The position numbers were made by a program, and so were the translations under genes. A stretch of 64,000 nucleotides of DNA from Pseudomonas sp. CCI4.2. GTDB taxonomy: Bacteria; Pseudomonadota; Gammaproteobacteria; Pseudomonadales; Pseudomonadaceae. Shown in pieces: positions 35,427 to 44,624 of the stretch; the first letter of the stretch is position 1, and each line of letters opens with the position of its first letter. The notes under the pieces were generated by a model, which was not told the DNA's origin, did not search any database, and saw only the letters and a program-made list of their open reading frames with translations. The DNA is taken from the NCBI RefSeq assembly GCF_034350045.1, contig NZ_CP133781.1:5072501-5136500 (forward strand). Reading direction: 5' to 3'.

Positions 35427-36148
35427 CCGCCATCGATCGCTAGGCTCACGCCGCTGATCATCGACGCGGCTTCGCTTAGCAAAAACAGAATCGGTCGGGC
35501 CACTTCCGCTGTTTCAGCAAAGCGTCCGAGGGGAATCGCCGCCAACGCTGGGTCGCGTTTTTCCGGGGCGCTCCAGACCTGTTGCGCCATGGGCGTCAGG
35601 GTTACCGTCGGGTTGACACTGTTGACCCGAATCCCAAACTTGCCCCACTCCGCACATTGCACCCGGGTCATGGCATCCAGCGCCGCTTTCGACGCGCAAT
35701 AACTCAGATGATCATCCAATGCCACCAGCGACGCCTGGCTCGACACATTGACGATGCTGCCGGCAATCCCCGCCGCGATCATGCTTTTCGCTACCCGGCC
35801 TGCGACGAGAGCGGCTGCGCGAGCATTGACTGCCATCACCTGATCAAACGACTCGGCGGTGACTGAATCAGCTGCTTCAAGGTTGGCGATGCCGGCGCAA
35901 TTGACCAACCCGTGCAGGGCCGGAAACGTGCTCAATGCCACTTCAAGGGCCGCACTGTCGGCGATGTCCAAACGCAGGACATGGCAGCCCTGCGCTTCCA
36001 GTTGCTTCAATGCCGAGGGTTCACGGCCAATCGCAAAGACTTCGGCACCCGCGGCCAGCAGTTGTTGCACCACTTCCCAACCAATGCCGCTGCTGGCACC
36101 GGTCACCAAAAAGCGTTGATCACTAAAGTCGAAAGACATCCGATCCAT
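35411..36148 (-). CDS. Short-chain dehydrogenase/reductase, xylulose-reductase-like
   Basis: 245 residues with a TGASSGIGWEV cofactor site, VNCAGIAN, an active-site Ser in VNVSSQAS and YCASK. The C-terminal NPTVTLTPMAQQVW and IPLGRFAETAEVARPILFLLS resemble the dicarbonyl/L-xylulose reductase branch. It should interconvert a ketose and a polyol with NAD(P)H. It is last in a minus-strand set with the FGGY kinase and polyol dehydrogenase. The exact sugar is unknown. Confidence 0.83.
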   Translation of the reverse strand: MDRMSFDFSDQRFLVTGASSGIGWEVVQQLLAAGAEVFAIGREPSALKQLEAQGCHVLRLDIADSAALEVALSTFPALHGLVNCAGIANLEAADSVTAESFDQVMAVNARAAALVAGRVAKSMIAAGIAGSIVNVSSQASLVALDDHLSYCASKAALDAMTRVQCAEWGKFGIRVNSVNPTVTLTPMAQQVWSAPEKRDPALAAIPLGRFAETAEVARPILFLLSEAASMISGVSLAIDGGYTSR

Positions 36149-36192
36149 GCTGCAAACCTCTGAGTGGTGTTACCCAATAAAACAGAGTCTCA

Positions 36193-36214
36193 AGGAGCCA
36201 ACTTGTTGGCTCCT
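36193..36214. repeat. GCCAAC-type palindrome
   Basis: GGAGCCAACTTGTTGGCTCC, flanked by A and T, is a 10+10 palindrome around TT, followed by TACAG. It sits between the kinase stop and the SDR start. The same GCCAAC/GTTGGCTCCTACAG arms appear at 42721-42786 and 47046-47112, so this is one unit of a dispersed repeat. The hairpin may also act as an mRNA stabiliser. Confidence 0.7.
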
Positions 36215-36227
36215 ACAGATACCCGGA

Positions 36228-37763
36228 TTAAGCCTGCTGCAAACGGTGCATGATCGGTCTAAGCGCCGGGTACAGGTTCAGGTAGTCGGCAAATGCCGCG
36301 TCGTAAACGGCGACATGTTCGGCCACCGGCTCAGCGCGCAGGCGTAGCTTGATCCAGCCTTCATCAACCTGCTGGTCATCCACCAGACCCACGCTGTGCG
36401 CCGCCAACAAGGCGGCGCCCATTGCCGCTTCGACGTCCTGGACGATGGTGTAAACCGGGTAGTGGGTGATGTCAGCGATGATCTGCATCCACAGGTCTGA
36501 ATGACTAGCGCCACCCACCACAATCAACCGAGGGTCCAGGGAATGCGCGCCGCGTGCCCCGGCTTCGATGTTGTGCCGCAACGCAAAGCTGACCCCTTCC
36601 AGCACCGCGCGGTACAGGTGAATACGGCTGTGATACAGGGTCAATCCGACGAAACTGCCGCTGGCTTTGGCGTCCCAGATTGGGCTGCGCTCGCCCATCA
36701 AATAGGGCAAGAACAGCAAACCTTCGCTGCCCGCTGGAATCTTTTGCGCCAAACGCTCGAGCAGTACGTGGCTGTCTTCCCCGGTGTCCAGCGCCTGCTG
36801 CTCTTCGGCCTGACAAAACTGCTCGCGAAACCAACTGATCGACGCCCCGGCGGTGATGGCTCCGCCAAAAATATAGAGGTCCTTTTGACCGTTATACACG
36901 TGGGGCATGCTGACCAACCCGTGGCGTGCATCCACCTGCTGATTCAAATAGCCCCAGCACATGCTGGTGCCAATCATGGCCACGTGGTTGCCCGGCTGGG
37001 TAACGCCGGCGGCAAAGGTTGCCATGGCCGCATCGACGCCACCGGCCAACACCGGTGTTCCTGTCTGTAATCCCAAGCGCTCAGCCCAGCTGCCGAGCAA
37101 TCCACCCACCGCTTCGCCGGAATACAGCAGCCGCTCAGGCATCATTTCCGAGGGGATGCCCAAGGCCGCGAGCAGCTCTTGAGACCAGCGACGCTCAGCA
37201 ACGTCATAAACACCGCCGATGTTGCCCGCCGAACTGTGGTCCACGGCGATCTCGCCGGTCAGGCAATAGTTGAGGTAACTGTTGGGCGGCAGCAGGTAAC
37301 GCATTTTGGCCCACACTTCTGGCTTATGTTGCTTGAGCCAGAGCATTTTGGTGAAGCCGTAATAACTGTCCACCGAGTTGCCGGTAATTTGATACAGGCG
37401 CTCCAGATCGACGTGTTGCCGAACCCACTCAACCTGTTCTTCCGCGCGCCGGTCCATCCAGATCAGGCACGGGTGCAGCGGCTGCATATTGGCGTCCACG
37501 GCAATCCCGGATCCGCCGTACAAACTGCTGATGCACAGCGCTTTGATCTGTTCTTTCGCAACGCCAGCCATACCCACGCAGCGCGCAACGCAGGATTCAA
37601 CCGCGTCGAGCCAGACCTGCGGCCATTGTTCGGCCCAGCGCAATTTTGGCGTGTCGACCCGGTAACCTTGACTGTGCTGAGCGACGATGTTGCCCGTGCT
37701 GTCGACCAGCAGCGCCTTGGTGCTTTGCGTGCCGACGTCCACACCGATTACATAGTTCATCAT
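36228..37763 (-). CDS. FGGY-family carbohydrate kinase
   Basis: 511 residues. The N-terminal VIGVDVGTQSTKALLVD is the ATP-phosphate motif; VLAGGVDAAMATFAAGV and LIVVGGASHSDLWMQIIAD match the two FGGY signatures. It phosphorylates a sugar, ketose or polyol entering by the neighbouring ABC transporter. With the adjoining zinc dehydrogenase of erythritol/threitol type, an erythrulose- or xylulose-type ketose is a reasonable guess. It starts 12 bases after the dehydrogenase stop. Confidence 0.88.
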   Translation of the reverse strand: MMNYVIGVDVGTQSTKALLVDSTGNIVAQHSQGYRVDTPKLRWAEQWPQVWLDAVESCVARCVGMAGVAKEQIKALCISSLYGGSGIAVDANMQPLHPCLIWMDRRAEEQVEWVRQHVDLERLYQITGNSVDSYYGFTKMLWLKQHKPEVWAKMRYLLPPNSYLNYCLTGEIAVDHSSAGNIGGVYDVAERRWSQELLAALGIPSEMMPERLLYSGEAVGGLLGSWAERLGLQTGTPVLAGGVDAAMATFAAGVTQPGNHVAMIGTSMCWGYLNQQVDARHGLVSMPHVYNGQKDLYIFGGAITAGASISWFREQFCQAEEQQALDTGEDSHVLLERLAQKIPAGSEGLLFLPYLMGERSPIWDAKASGSFVGLTLYHSRIHLYRAVLEGVSFALRHNIEAGARGAHSLDPRLIVVGGASHSDLWMQIIADITHYPVYTIVQDVEAAMGAALLAAHSVGLVDDQQVDEGWIKLRLRAEPVAEHVAVYDAAFADYLNLYPALRPIMHRLQQA

Positions 37764-37775
37764 GGCGTTCGCGCT

Positions 37776-38861
37776 CTAGATTACGGGCTTCAACAGCACT
37801 TTGATTGACTTCACCGAGTCTGCCAGGGCGAAGGCTTCGGCATAGTCATCCAAACCAAAATCGTGGGTAACGATGCCTTTTGAGGTGATCAAACCGCGCT
37901 CGAACAAGTCGATGGCAACCGGATAGCAATACGGGCCCAAATGCGCGCCACGCACGTCAAGTTCCTTGCGGTCGCCGATGATCGACCAGTCAGCACTGGT
38001 TTCAGCACCGAACACGCTGAACTCGACAAAACGACCGAGTTTGCGGATCAACTCCAGACCTTGGGTGACACCTGCGGGTACCCCGGTGGTTTCGATGTAC
38101 ACGTCGCAACCGTAGTTGTCGGTAAGGCTGTTGATAACCGCTCGGGCGTTGTCCCGGGACGGGTTGATCACCACGTCGGCACCGAGCTTCAGCGCCAGCT
38201 CCAGGCGCTCATCAACCATGTCGATGACCACCAGCTTTTTCGGGGTCTTCAGCGCGGCGATCTGCACCATGCACAAGCCAAGGGTGCCTGCCCCAGCAAT
38301 GACCAACACATCGTCGAGTTGAATGTCACCTCGGTTAACGGTGTGAATCGCGCAGGACATTGGCTCGATCAGCGCCGAATCTTCCAGGCTCACCGATTCG
38401 GGAATCTTGTGGACGATGGCGGTCTTGGGGATGCGCATGTATTGCGCCATACCGCCCTCGGCCACTTCGCGCTGGAAGCCAAAGATATTGTGCACTTCGC
38501 ACATCCAATACTTGCCGGTTTTGCAGAAACGGCACTTGTCGCAGGGCACGATTTGCTCAGCGATCACCTTGTCGCCGATCTGCACGCCGAAGTGCTCTTC
38601 AGCACCCTCGCCCGCTTCGACGACGTAGCCGAAAAATTCATGGCCCGGTACCACGGGCGCCTTGACCCACGGGCTCTCGCCGCCCCAAAACATCGCTGCG
38701 CCGGAGTGGCATTTGCAATCGCTGGCGCAAATCCCGCAGGCGGCGATGCGAATCACCAGTTCGTTAATCCGCGCTTGGGGCTTGGCGATCTGCTCCAGGC
38801 GATAGTCTTTAGGGCCGTGGCAAACAACGGCTTGCATGGCGTGTTCAGGTTTATCGTTCAT
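37776..38861 (-). CDS. Zinc-dependent polyol dehydrogenase (sorbitol/threitol type)
   Basis: 361 residues of the medium-chain family. Catalytic zinc ligands are suggested by AACGICASDCKCHSG and PGHEFFGYVVEAGEG; the structural zinc lobe by CDKCRFCKTGKYWMC. The NAD fold is VLVIAGAGTLGLCMVQIA. It resembles erythritol/L-threitol dehydrogenases, which make a ketotetrose for a following FGGY kinase. That kinase is immediately downstream. The tetritol assignment is by analogy. Confidence 0.83.
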   Translation of the reverse strand: MNDKPEHAMQAVVCHGPKDYRLEQIAKPQARINELVIRIAACGICASDCKCHSGAAMFWGGESPWVKAPVVPGHEFFGYVVEAGEGAEEHFGVQIGDKVIAEQIVPCDKCRFCKTGKYWMCEVHNIFGFQREVAEGGMAQYMRIPKTAIVHKIPESVSLEDSALIEPMSCAIHTVNRGDIQLDDVLVIAGAGTLGLCMVQIAALKTPKKLVVIDMVDERLELALKLGADVVINPSRDNARAVINSLTDNYGCDVYIETTGVPAGVTQGLELIRKLGRFVEFSVFGAETSADWSIIGDRKELDVRGAHLGPYCYPVAIDLFERGLITSKGIVTHDFGLDDYAEAFALADSVKSIKVLLKPVI

Positions 38862-38894
38862 GAGGCTCTACCTTTATCAGCGTGTAGTTATCGT

Positions 38895-39022
38895 TGTAGG
38901 GGCGCGCTTGCCCGCGATCGGCTACGCAGTAGTTGAAAATGAGGCAACTCGGTTTTCCGGTCTGAACTGGGTTGCACATTGGGACCGCTTCGCGGTCCAT
39001 CGCGGGCAAGCGCGCTCCTACA
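38895..39022. repeat. REPIN: inverted pair of REP sequences
   Basis: TGTAGGGGCGCGCTTGCCCG... (38895-38918) is mirrored at 38999-39022 with one mismatch over 24 bases. Between them a perfect small hairpin (GGACCGC-TTC-GCGGTCC, 38982-38998) and a weaker one occur. This is a typical Pseudomonas REP doublet, between the permease stop and the dehydrogenase start. It may trim expression of the catabolic genes relative to the transporter. Confidence 0.85.
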
Positions 39023-39030
39023 GGTTTGAT

Positions 39031-40005
39031 CTATTTATGCCGCTGGCGGCTGATGTAGATCGCCAACAAAATGATCCCGCCCTTGATCACACTTTGGACG
39101 TAGGGCGAAACACCCAGCATGTTCAGGCCGTTGTTGAGGACGCCCAGCAGTAATGCGCCCACCAACGTCCCGAGAATCACCCCGCGACCACCGGCAATTG
39201 AGGCGCCGCCGAGCACCACGGCGGCAATCGCATCGAGTTCGAACGACACCCCGGCGTTGGGCTGGCCGCTCATCAATCGCGAGGTCAATACCAGACCCGC
39301 TATGGCGGCGGTCAGGCCACTGATGCCGTACACCAGCAACTTGAAGCGCGCCGCCCGTACCCCGGACAAACGCACCGCTTCTTCGTTGCCGCCAATGGCA
39401 TAGATATAGCGGCCAATTCGCGTGTGTTGCAGCAGCACGTATGCGAAGAAGTACGTGAGCAACATGATCAAAATCGGCACTTGAACGCCGAACAAGCTCT
39501 CGCGACCGAAAAACCCAAACCAGTCCGGCAGGCCGGAAATCGGGTAGCCATCGGTGTACATCAAGCCCAGTCCGCGGGCGATGCCCATGGTGGCCAAGGT
39601 CACGATGATCGGTGGCATCTGCAGGTAAGCGACGAACAGCCCGTTGCCCAGGCCAAAAGCGATACCGATCAACATTCCAGCACCAATCGCCAACGGCGGT
39701 GGCAGGCCTGCGGCCATCAAGCCTGCGGTCAAGGTGCCGGATAAGGCCATGACCGGACCCACCGACAAGTCGATGCCGCCGGTCAAAATCACGCAGGTCA
39801 TGCCCACGGCGATGATCGCGTTGATCGACACCTGACGACCGATGTTTGCCAGGTTTGCCGAGGTGAGAAATTTATCGCTGGCAAAGACCATCACCAGGGT
39901 CACGATCACCAGGCCCACAAACGGCAGAAAGGCCGGTGAGCGCATGAGCTTGGCCAGATTAAGGCGCAGCACCGCGCCGCCGAGGGTGTTAATGGACGTA
40001 TTCAC
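39031..40005 (-). CDS. Ribose-type ABC transporter permease (RbsC-like)
   Basis: 324 residues from GTG 40005, which has GGGGA nine bases upstream; ATG 40026 is the alternative and both overlap the ATPase gene. About nine membrane segments. The family motif LTGGIDLSVGPVMALSG and the SIAGGRGVILGTLVGALLLG cytoplasmic loop are clear. It forms the inner-membrane channel for a sugar or polyol together with the ATPase and binding protein upstream. Confidence 0.9.
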   Translation of the reverse strand: MNTSINTLGGAVLRLNLAKLMRSPAFLPFVGLVIVTLVMVFASDKFLTSANLANIGRQVSINAIIAVGMTCVILTGGIDLSVGPVMALSGTLTAGLMAAGLPPPLAIGAGMLIGIAFGLGNGLFVAYLQMPPIIVTLATMGIARGLGLMYTDGYPISGLPDWFGFFGRESLFGVQVPILIMLLTYFFAYVLLQHTRIGRYIYAIGGNEEAVRLSGVRAARFKLLVYGISGLTAAIAGLVLTSRLMSGQPNAGVSFELDAIAAVVLGGASIAGGRGVILGTLVGALLLGVLNNGLNMLGVSPYVQSVIKGGIILLAIYISRQRHK

Positions 40006-41500
40006 GTTGAGTGTTCCCCGTTGCATGGCGCATGACCTCCTGCGGATTGACGTCGGACGATTCCAATACGCTGACGATCGCCCCTTTGTGAAACACCGCG
40101 ACGCGGTCACACATGCCAATGATCTCGGGCAGTTCCGAAGAAATCATGATGATCGCGAAACCTTTCTCGGTGAGCTTGCGCATCAAGGCGTAGATCTCGG
40201 CTTTGGCACCCACATCAATCCCACGGGTTGGCTCGTCAAACACCAGAATGTCGCAGTGATGGTTAATCCAGCGGGCAATCACGACCTTCTGCTGATTCCC
40301 GCCGCTGAGGTTGAACACCCGGCTTTCACAGCTGGGCGCCTTGATTGCCAACTGGCTCATCAGCCCTTGGGTGGTGTGGGTTTCTTTGCTTGTGTCCAGC
40401 AATCCGCCACGGTTTTCGTACTTCTTCAGGTTATTCAGGGAGATGTTTTCGCGGATGCTGAAATCAACAATCAGCCCCTCGCTCTTGCGGCTTTCCGGCA
40501 GTAACCCGATGCCCAGTTTTAAGGCCTCGGCCGGGTCGCGCAACGCCACCTGCTGGCCGCGCAGCCGTACGGTTTTAGCGATCACCGGAATCGCACCGAG
40601 AATGCCCAGTGCCAGTTCGGTACGCCCCGATCCCACCAACCCGGCGAAACCCAGAATTTCGCCCTGATGCAAATCAAAGCGGTTATGCGGACCGTTGCGG
40701 GTCAGTTGAATATCGTCCACCTGCAACAGCACCGCACCGCGCTCGGTCTGGGATTTCGGCGGAAAACTGTTTTCCAGACGGCGACCGACCATCATCTCAA
40801 CCAAGCGGTCGATGTCGCTGTCAGCCACGTCGGTGACACCGACGTTTTTGCCATCGCGCAGCACACTGATGCGGTCACATACTTGGAAAATCTCTTCCAA
40901 ATGGTGAGAGATAAAAATCACCGCCACGCCTTGGCGCTTGAGTTCGCGCATGATGTCGAACAGTAATTCGGCTTCGCTGGGAGTCAGGGTGGCGGTGGGT
41001 TCGTCGAGCACCAACAAACGCGCATCAAGGTTCAGCGCCTTGGCGATTTCGACAAACTGTTGTTCGGCAACGCTTAGGGCTTTCACCGGGCAATGAAGGT
41101 TGATGGTCACCCCGAGCCGCTTAAACAACTCCCGCGCCTTGACCTCCATGTCACTTTTACGCAGCAGGCCAAAACGGTTGACCCATTCGTGACCGAGGAA
41201 AATATTTTCCACGGCGTCCAAGTAAGGAATCAGGCTGAACTCTTGAAAGACGATGCCGATTCCGGCGGCAATCGCATCGTTATAGGTCGCGAACTGCTGC
41301 GCCTGACCATCGATCAAAATACTGCCTTCATCCTGATGCTCGACGCCCACCAGAATCTTCATCAGGGTTGATTTACCAGCGCCGTTTTCGCCGAGCAAGG
41401 CGTGGATTTCGCCCCGTTCAACTTGCAGGTTGATCGCGCTGAGCGCCTGCACGCCGGGGTAGCTCTTGCAGATATTTTCAAGTTTAAGAAGACTGCTCAT
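39989..41500 (-). CDS. Ribose-type ABC transporter ATPase (RbsA-like, two nucleotide-binding domains)
   Basis: 503 residues with two ABC cassettes. The first has Walker A GENGAGKST, signature LSVAEQQ and Walker B LLVLDEPTA. The second has a GLVGSGRTE loop in place of Walker A, LSGGNQQKVVIARW and DILVFDEPT. This asymmetry is normal in the RbsA/MglA class. It overlaps the permease start, so the two are coupled. Confidence 0.94.
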   Translation of the reverse strand: MSSLLKLENICKSYPGVQALSAINLQVERGEIHALLGENGAGKSTLMKILVGVEHQDEGSILIDGQAQQFATYNDAIAAGIGIVFQEFSLIPYLDAVENIFLGHEWVNRFGLLRKSDMEVKARELFKRLGVTINLHCPVKALSVAEQQFVEIAKALNLDARLLVLDEPTATLTPSEAELLFDIMRELKRQGVAVIFISHHLEEIFQVCDRISVLRDGKNVGVTDVADSDIDRLVEMMVGRRLENSFPPKSQTERGAVLLQVDDIQLTRNGPHNRFDLHQGEILGFAGLVGSGRTELALGILGAIPVIAKTVRLRGQQVALRDPAEALKLGIGLLPESRKSEGLIVDFSIRENISLNNLKKYENRGGLLDTSKETHTTQGLMSQLAIKAPSCESRVFNLSGGNQQKVVIARWINHHCDILVFDEPTRGIDVGAKAEIYALMRKLTEKGFAIIMISSELPEIIGMCDRVAVFHKGAIVSVLESSDVNPQEVMRHATGNTQREYVH

Positions 41501-41572
41501 GCTCAGGTGCTCCGCGCCAATCCTTCGAGTTCGTAAGCCCTGCTCCGTGAACCGCCACGGAGCAGGTATCGC

Positions 41573-42499
41573 TTACCAGCTAAAGTCTTTCGCTTTGCTC
41601 TGGTCGATCAGCGCGATGTCCACCGGGATAGTGGCTGGCACCTGCGCGCCCCACTTTTTGGCCAGCGCGATGCCTAACGCCAAACGCACTTGGTCACGAG
41701 GATACTGTGCTGAGGTCGCAATGAACTTGCTGCCCGGTTTGAGGATGGCCTTGATCGCTTCCGGCGCGCCGTCAACGCTCACCAGTTTGACGTCGAGCCC
41801 GCTCGCTTCGATGGCGGAAAGCGCGCCCAATGCGCCGGTGTCATTGACGCTGAACAAGCCTTTCAGACCCGGCTGCGCCTGGAGCATGTTTTCAGTCACG
41901 GTCAGCGCCTGATCACGCTCTTGCTTGCCGTTTTGGATGCTGACAATCTTGATTTTCGGGTGTTTGGACAGTGCGTCCTTACACCCCTTAACGCGATCAA
42001 GAATCGGCACTACCGCAATGCCATCAAGAATACCTACATCACCGGCATCACCGATGTGCTGAGCCAGGTACTCACAGGCCTGGTAGCCGGCATCAACGTT
42101 TTTTGAACCGACGAATGAATCCAGCGGCCCCTTCGCCTGTGCATCTACGGCAACGACTACGACCCCGGCTTTGTGTGCGGCTTGTACAGCCGATTGCACA
42201 CCTACAGAGTCAGTCGGATTGATCAGCAGAATATCGATGCCCTGTTGCAGCATGTCTTCGATATCGCTGACCTGCTTGGAGACATCATGACCGGCGTCAG
42301 TGACGATCAGTTGCGCACCGATGGTTTTGGTCGCGTCGGTCAACGCGTCCTTCATGGTGACGAAGTAGGGATTGTTGATTTCCTGGAAGGACACGCCGAC
42401 TTTCAGCGGGCCGGTCTTGCTGTCGGCAAAAGCACCCGTGGCGATGCCACAGCTGATGCTTAACGCCAGTAAACACAGAGCTTTAGGGAGCTTTACCAT
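41573..42499 (-). CDS. Sugar/polyol ABC transporter periplasmic binding protein (RbsB-like)
   Basis: 308 residues from ATG 42499, preceded by AAGGAAAT; longer in-frame starts lack a site and would bury the signal peptide. The signal peptide ends after GAFA near residue 25. The mature part reads KVGVSFQEINNPYFVTMKDAL and DILLINPTDSVGVQSAV, as in ribose-type binding proteins. First gene of the transporter-catabolism set, preceded by a LacI-like operator. Confidence 0.92.
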   Translation of the reverse strand: MVKLPKALCLLALSISCGIATGAFADSKTGPLKVGVSFQEINNPYFVTMKDALTDATKTIGAQLIVTDAGHDVSKQVSDIEDMLQQGIDILLINPTDSVGVQSAVQAAHKAGVVVVAVDAQAKGPLDSFVGSKNVDAGYQACEYLAQHIGDAGDVGILDGIAVVPILDRVKGCKDALSKHPKIKIVSIQNGKQERDQALTVTENMLQAQPGLKGLFSVNDTGALGALSAIEASGLDVKLVSVDGAPEAIKAILKPGSKFIATSAQYPRDQVRLALGIALAKKWGAQVPATIPVDIALIDQSKAKDFSW

Positions 42500-42531
42500 G
42501 GACGATTTCCTTCTTGTTTTTATTTTTTTTA

Positions 42532-42553
42532 AAAATGTCATCGTTAACATTTT
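42532..42553 (-). promoter_or_regulatory. Candidate LacI-family operator
   Basis: Two 10-base arms, AAAATGTCAT and TTAACATTTT, flank a central CG, with 8 of 10 positions symmetric. Central CG and this length are hallmarks of LacI-family operators. It lies 33 bases upstream of the binding-protein ATG, where repressor would block initiation. The regulator encoded at 34410-35426 is the natural candidate. Confidence 0.55.
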
Positions 42554-42720
42554 CAAATAAAGTAGCAAAGGAATCGGAGGTCAGCAAGGTGGGGAGAGAA
42601 GGAATTAGCGGGCAGGATGATGGCAGATGGGTGCTATTGCAGCGCCGATTTCAGGATATTCAAGGGGTTAGTGAGCAGTGTTTGTATAGAATATTTTCTG
42701 GTTTGCTACAGCCCCAAGGG

Positions 42721-42786
42721 GCCAACTTGTTGGCGAAACGGTTGAAGCGATGTCTCAGACACATCGCTTCTCCAACAAGTTGGCTT
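42721..42786. repeat. GCCAAC-type inverted repeat pair
   Basis: GCCAACTTGTTGG (42721-42733) mirrors CCAACAAGTTGGC near 42772-42784. An inner stem AGCGATGT/ACATCGCT is also present. It lies between the binding-protein operator region and the end of the zinc operon. Related in sequence to the units at 36193 and 47046. Confidence 0.7.
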
Positions 42787-42803
42787 ACAAAGATGATGTG
42801 AGC

Positions 42804-43697
42804 CTATTTTCTCCGCATCGCTGCGGTCAACTTGTCGACGTTGTAGCGAAACATCTGTGCATAAGTCGCGGCGGGGCCATCGGCTGGGGACAGGGCTTCA
42901 ACGTACAGTTCGCCGCCGGGTTGAGCGCCGCTGGCGGCGGCGATTTGTTTGACCAGACGCGGATCACCGGAGTTCTCAAAGAAGTAAGCGCTGACGTGCT
43001 CGCTCTTGATCTGACGAATCAACCTGGAAACATCCGCCGCCGATGGCTCCGCTTCGGTGGAGAAACCGAGCGGTGAGAGGAAGGTCACGCCATACGCATC
43101 GCCGAAGTAACCGAACGCGTCATGGGAGGTCAGCACTTTGCGCTGGGCAACGGGAATTGCCTGCACTTGAGCGCGAGCATAGGTGTCCAGGTCTTGCAGT
43201 TGAGCGGTGTAACGGTCGCCGTTGGCTTGATAGATATCGGCGCCTTCGGGGTCGGCTTTCTTCAGCGCGGCAATGATGTTGCGCACGTAAATCGCAGCAT
43301 TGGCGGCGCTGTTCCAGGCGTGTGGGTCGGTGATGCGCTTGCCATCTTCTTCCATGCTGCGGGTCTTGATGCCGGTGGATAACACCACGGGCTCACCGCG
43401 ATAACCGGACGCTTTGATCAAACGGTCCAGCCAACCTTCCAGGTGCAAACCACTGACAAACGTCAGATCAGCTTTTTTCAACGCTTGAGCGTCGGCCGGG
43501 TTTGGCTCATACACGTGGGGGTCGCCATTGGGGCCAATCAGCGAGGTCACGTGAACCCGATCACCGCCAACGGTGTGCACCATGTCGGCGATGACGGTGA
43601 AGGAAGCCACCGCTTCCAGCTGTTTAGCCGACGCGAAACTAGAAAACACAGACAGCACAATGGCTGCCATGGCGCCCGATAGCATGGGTTGTTTCAT
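42804..43697 (-). CDS. Zinc ABC transporter periplasmic binding protein (ZnuA/AztC type)
   Basis: 297 residues with a signal peptide cleaved after ASA (~24). Cluster A-I metal-binding fold: metal ligands suggested by GDPHVYEPNPAD, TDPHAW, LTSHDAFGYF and FFENSGDPR. There is no His-rich loop, unlike classic ZnuA. Last in an operon with a permease, an ATPase and a small leading gene, under a Zur-box match, so zinc rather than manganese is favoured. Confidence 0.88.
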   Translation of the reverse strand: MKQPMLSGAMAAIVLSVFSSFASAKQLEAVASFTVIADMVHTVGGDRVHVTSLIGPNGDPHVYEPNPADAQALKKADLTFVSGLHLEGWLDRLIKASGYRGEPVVLSTGIKTRSMEEDGKRITDPHAWNSAANAAIYVRNIIAALKKADPEGADIYQANGDRYTAQLQDLDTYARAQVQAIPVAQRKVLTSHDAFGYFGDAYGVTFLSPLGFSTEAEPSAADVSRLIRQIKSEHVSAYFFENSGDPRLVKQIAAASGAQPGGELYVEALSPADGPAATYAQMFRYNVDKLTAAMRRK

Positions 43698-43754
43698 GTT
43701 AATCCTCGAAGTTGCGTAAGAAGCAGCGTTAAGAACTGGCGTTAGAAAGTTGGG

Positions 43755-44624
43755 TCAGTTAGCCAAGTGAGGTTTGGGGAACAATCGACGCAGAATGCCG
43801 CTGCGACCGAACAACAATGAGAAGCCATAAAACGCACTGGCGGTCAGCACGATGGCCGGACCGGATGCGACGCCCAGGTGATAAGACACGATCAAGCCGA
43901 TGAGCCCAGAGAGCGTGGCCACCAGTGTCGAAATCATCATCAAGGCGCTCAAGGATGTGGCCCAAAAACGTGCTGCCGTGGCCGGAAGCATCATCATCCC
44001 GACCGCCATCAAGGTGCCCAACGCTTGGAATCCAGCTACCAAATTCAGCACCACCAGCAGCAGAAAAAGCACATGGTAGAGGGAACCGCGACCGCCCACT
44101 GCCCTCAAGAAACCGGGGTCGAAACACTCCAACACCAGCGGTCGGTAGATCAGTGCGAGCAGGATCAGGGTGAACGATGCGATCCCGCCGACCATATAGA
44201 TTGCGCTGGAGTCGATGGCCAAAATGGTGCCGAACAGCACATGCAACAAGTCCACGTTTGAACCGTGCAGTGAGACGATCAATACCCCAGCCGCCAATGA
44301 TGTCAGGTAAAAACTGGCAAAGCTTGCGTCTTCACGTAGGGCGGTGAGTCGGCTGACCAACCCGGACAATAGCGCCACCGCCAAGCCGGCAATTAATCCG
44401 CCGAAACCCATGGCCGGCAGCGACAGACCCGCGAATAAAAAGCCCACCGCGGCTCCAGGCAACACCGCGTGGCTCATTGCATCGCCGACCAGGCTCATGC
44501 GCCGCAACATCAACAACACGCCCACTGGCCCGGAACCGATGCCCAATGCCAGGCACGCAACCAGCGCGCGGCGCATAAAACCGAACTCGACAAAGGGTTC
44601 AACCAACGTGGTGTAGAGCATCAT
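43755..44624 (-). CDS. Zinc ABC transporter permease (ZnuB/AztB type)
   Basis: 289 residues with about eight membrane segments. The opening FMRRALVACLALGIGSGPVGVLL and LVGDAMSHAVLPG are hallmarks of ABC-3 metal permeases. The start overlaps the ATPase stop by four bases (ATGA), so translation is coupled. Confidence 0.92.
   Translation of the reverse strand: MMLYTTLVEPFVEFGFMRRALVACLALGIGSGPVGVLLMLRRMSLVGDAMSHAVLPGAAVGFLFAGLSLPAMGFGGLIAGLAVALLSGLVSRLTALREDASFASFYLTSLAAGVLIVSLHGSNVDLLHVLFGTILAIDSSAIYMVGGIASFTLILLALIYRPLVLECFDPGFLRAVGGRGSLYHVLFLLLVVLNLVAGFQALGTLMAVGMMMLPATAARFWATSLSALMMISTLVATLSGLIGLIVSYHLGVASGPAIVLTASAFYGFSLLFGRSGILRRLFPKPHLAN

Noticed and set aside
37941..38936. 331-residue plus-strand frame
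   Set aside because: Antisense to the polyol dehydrogenase, whose zinc motifs are unambiguous; the frame ends inside the REPIN.
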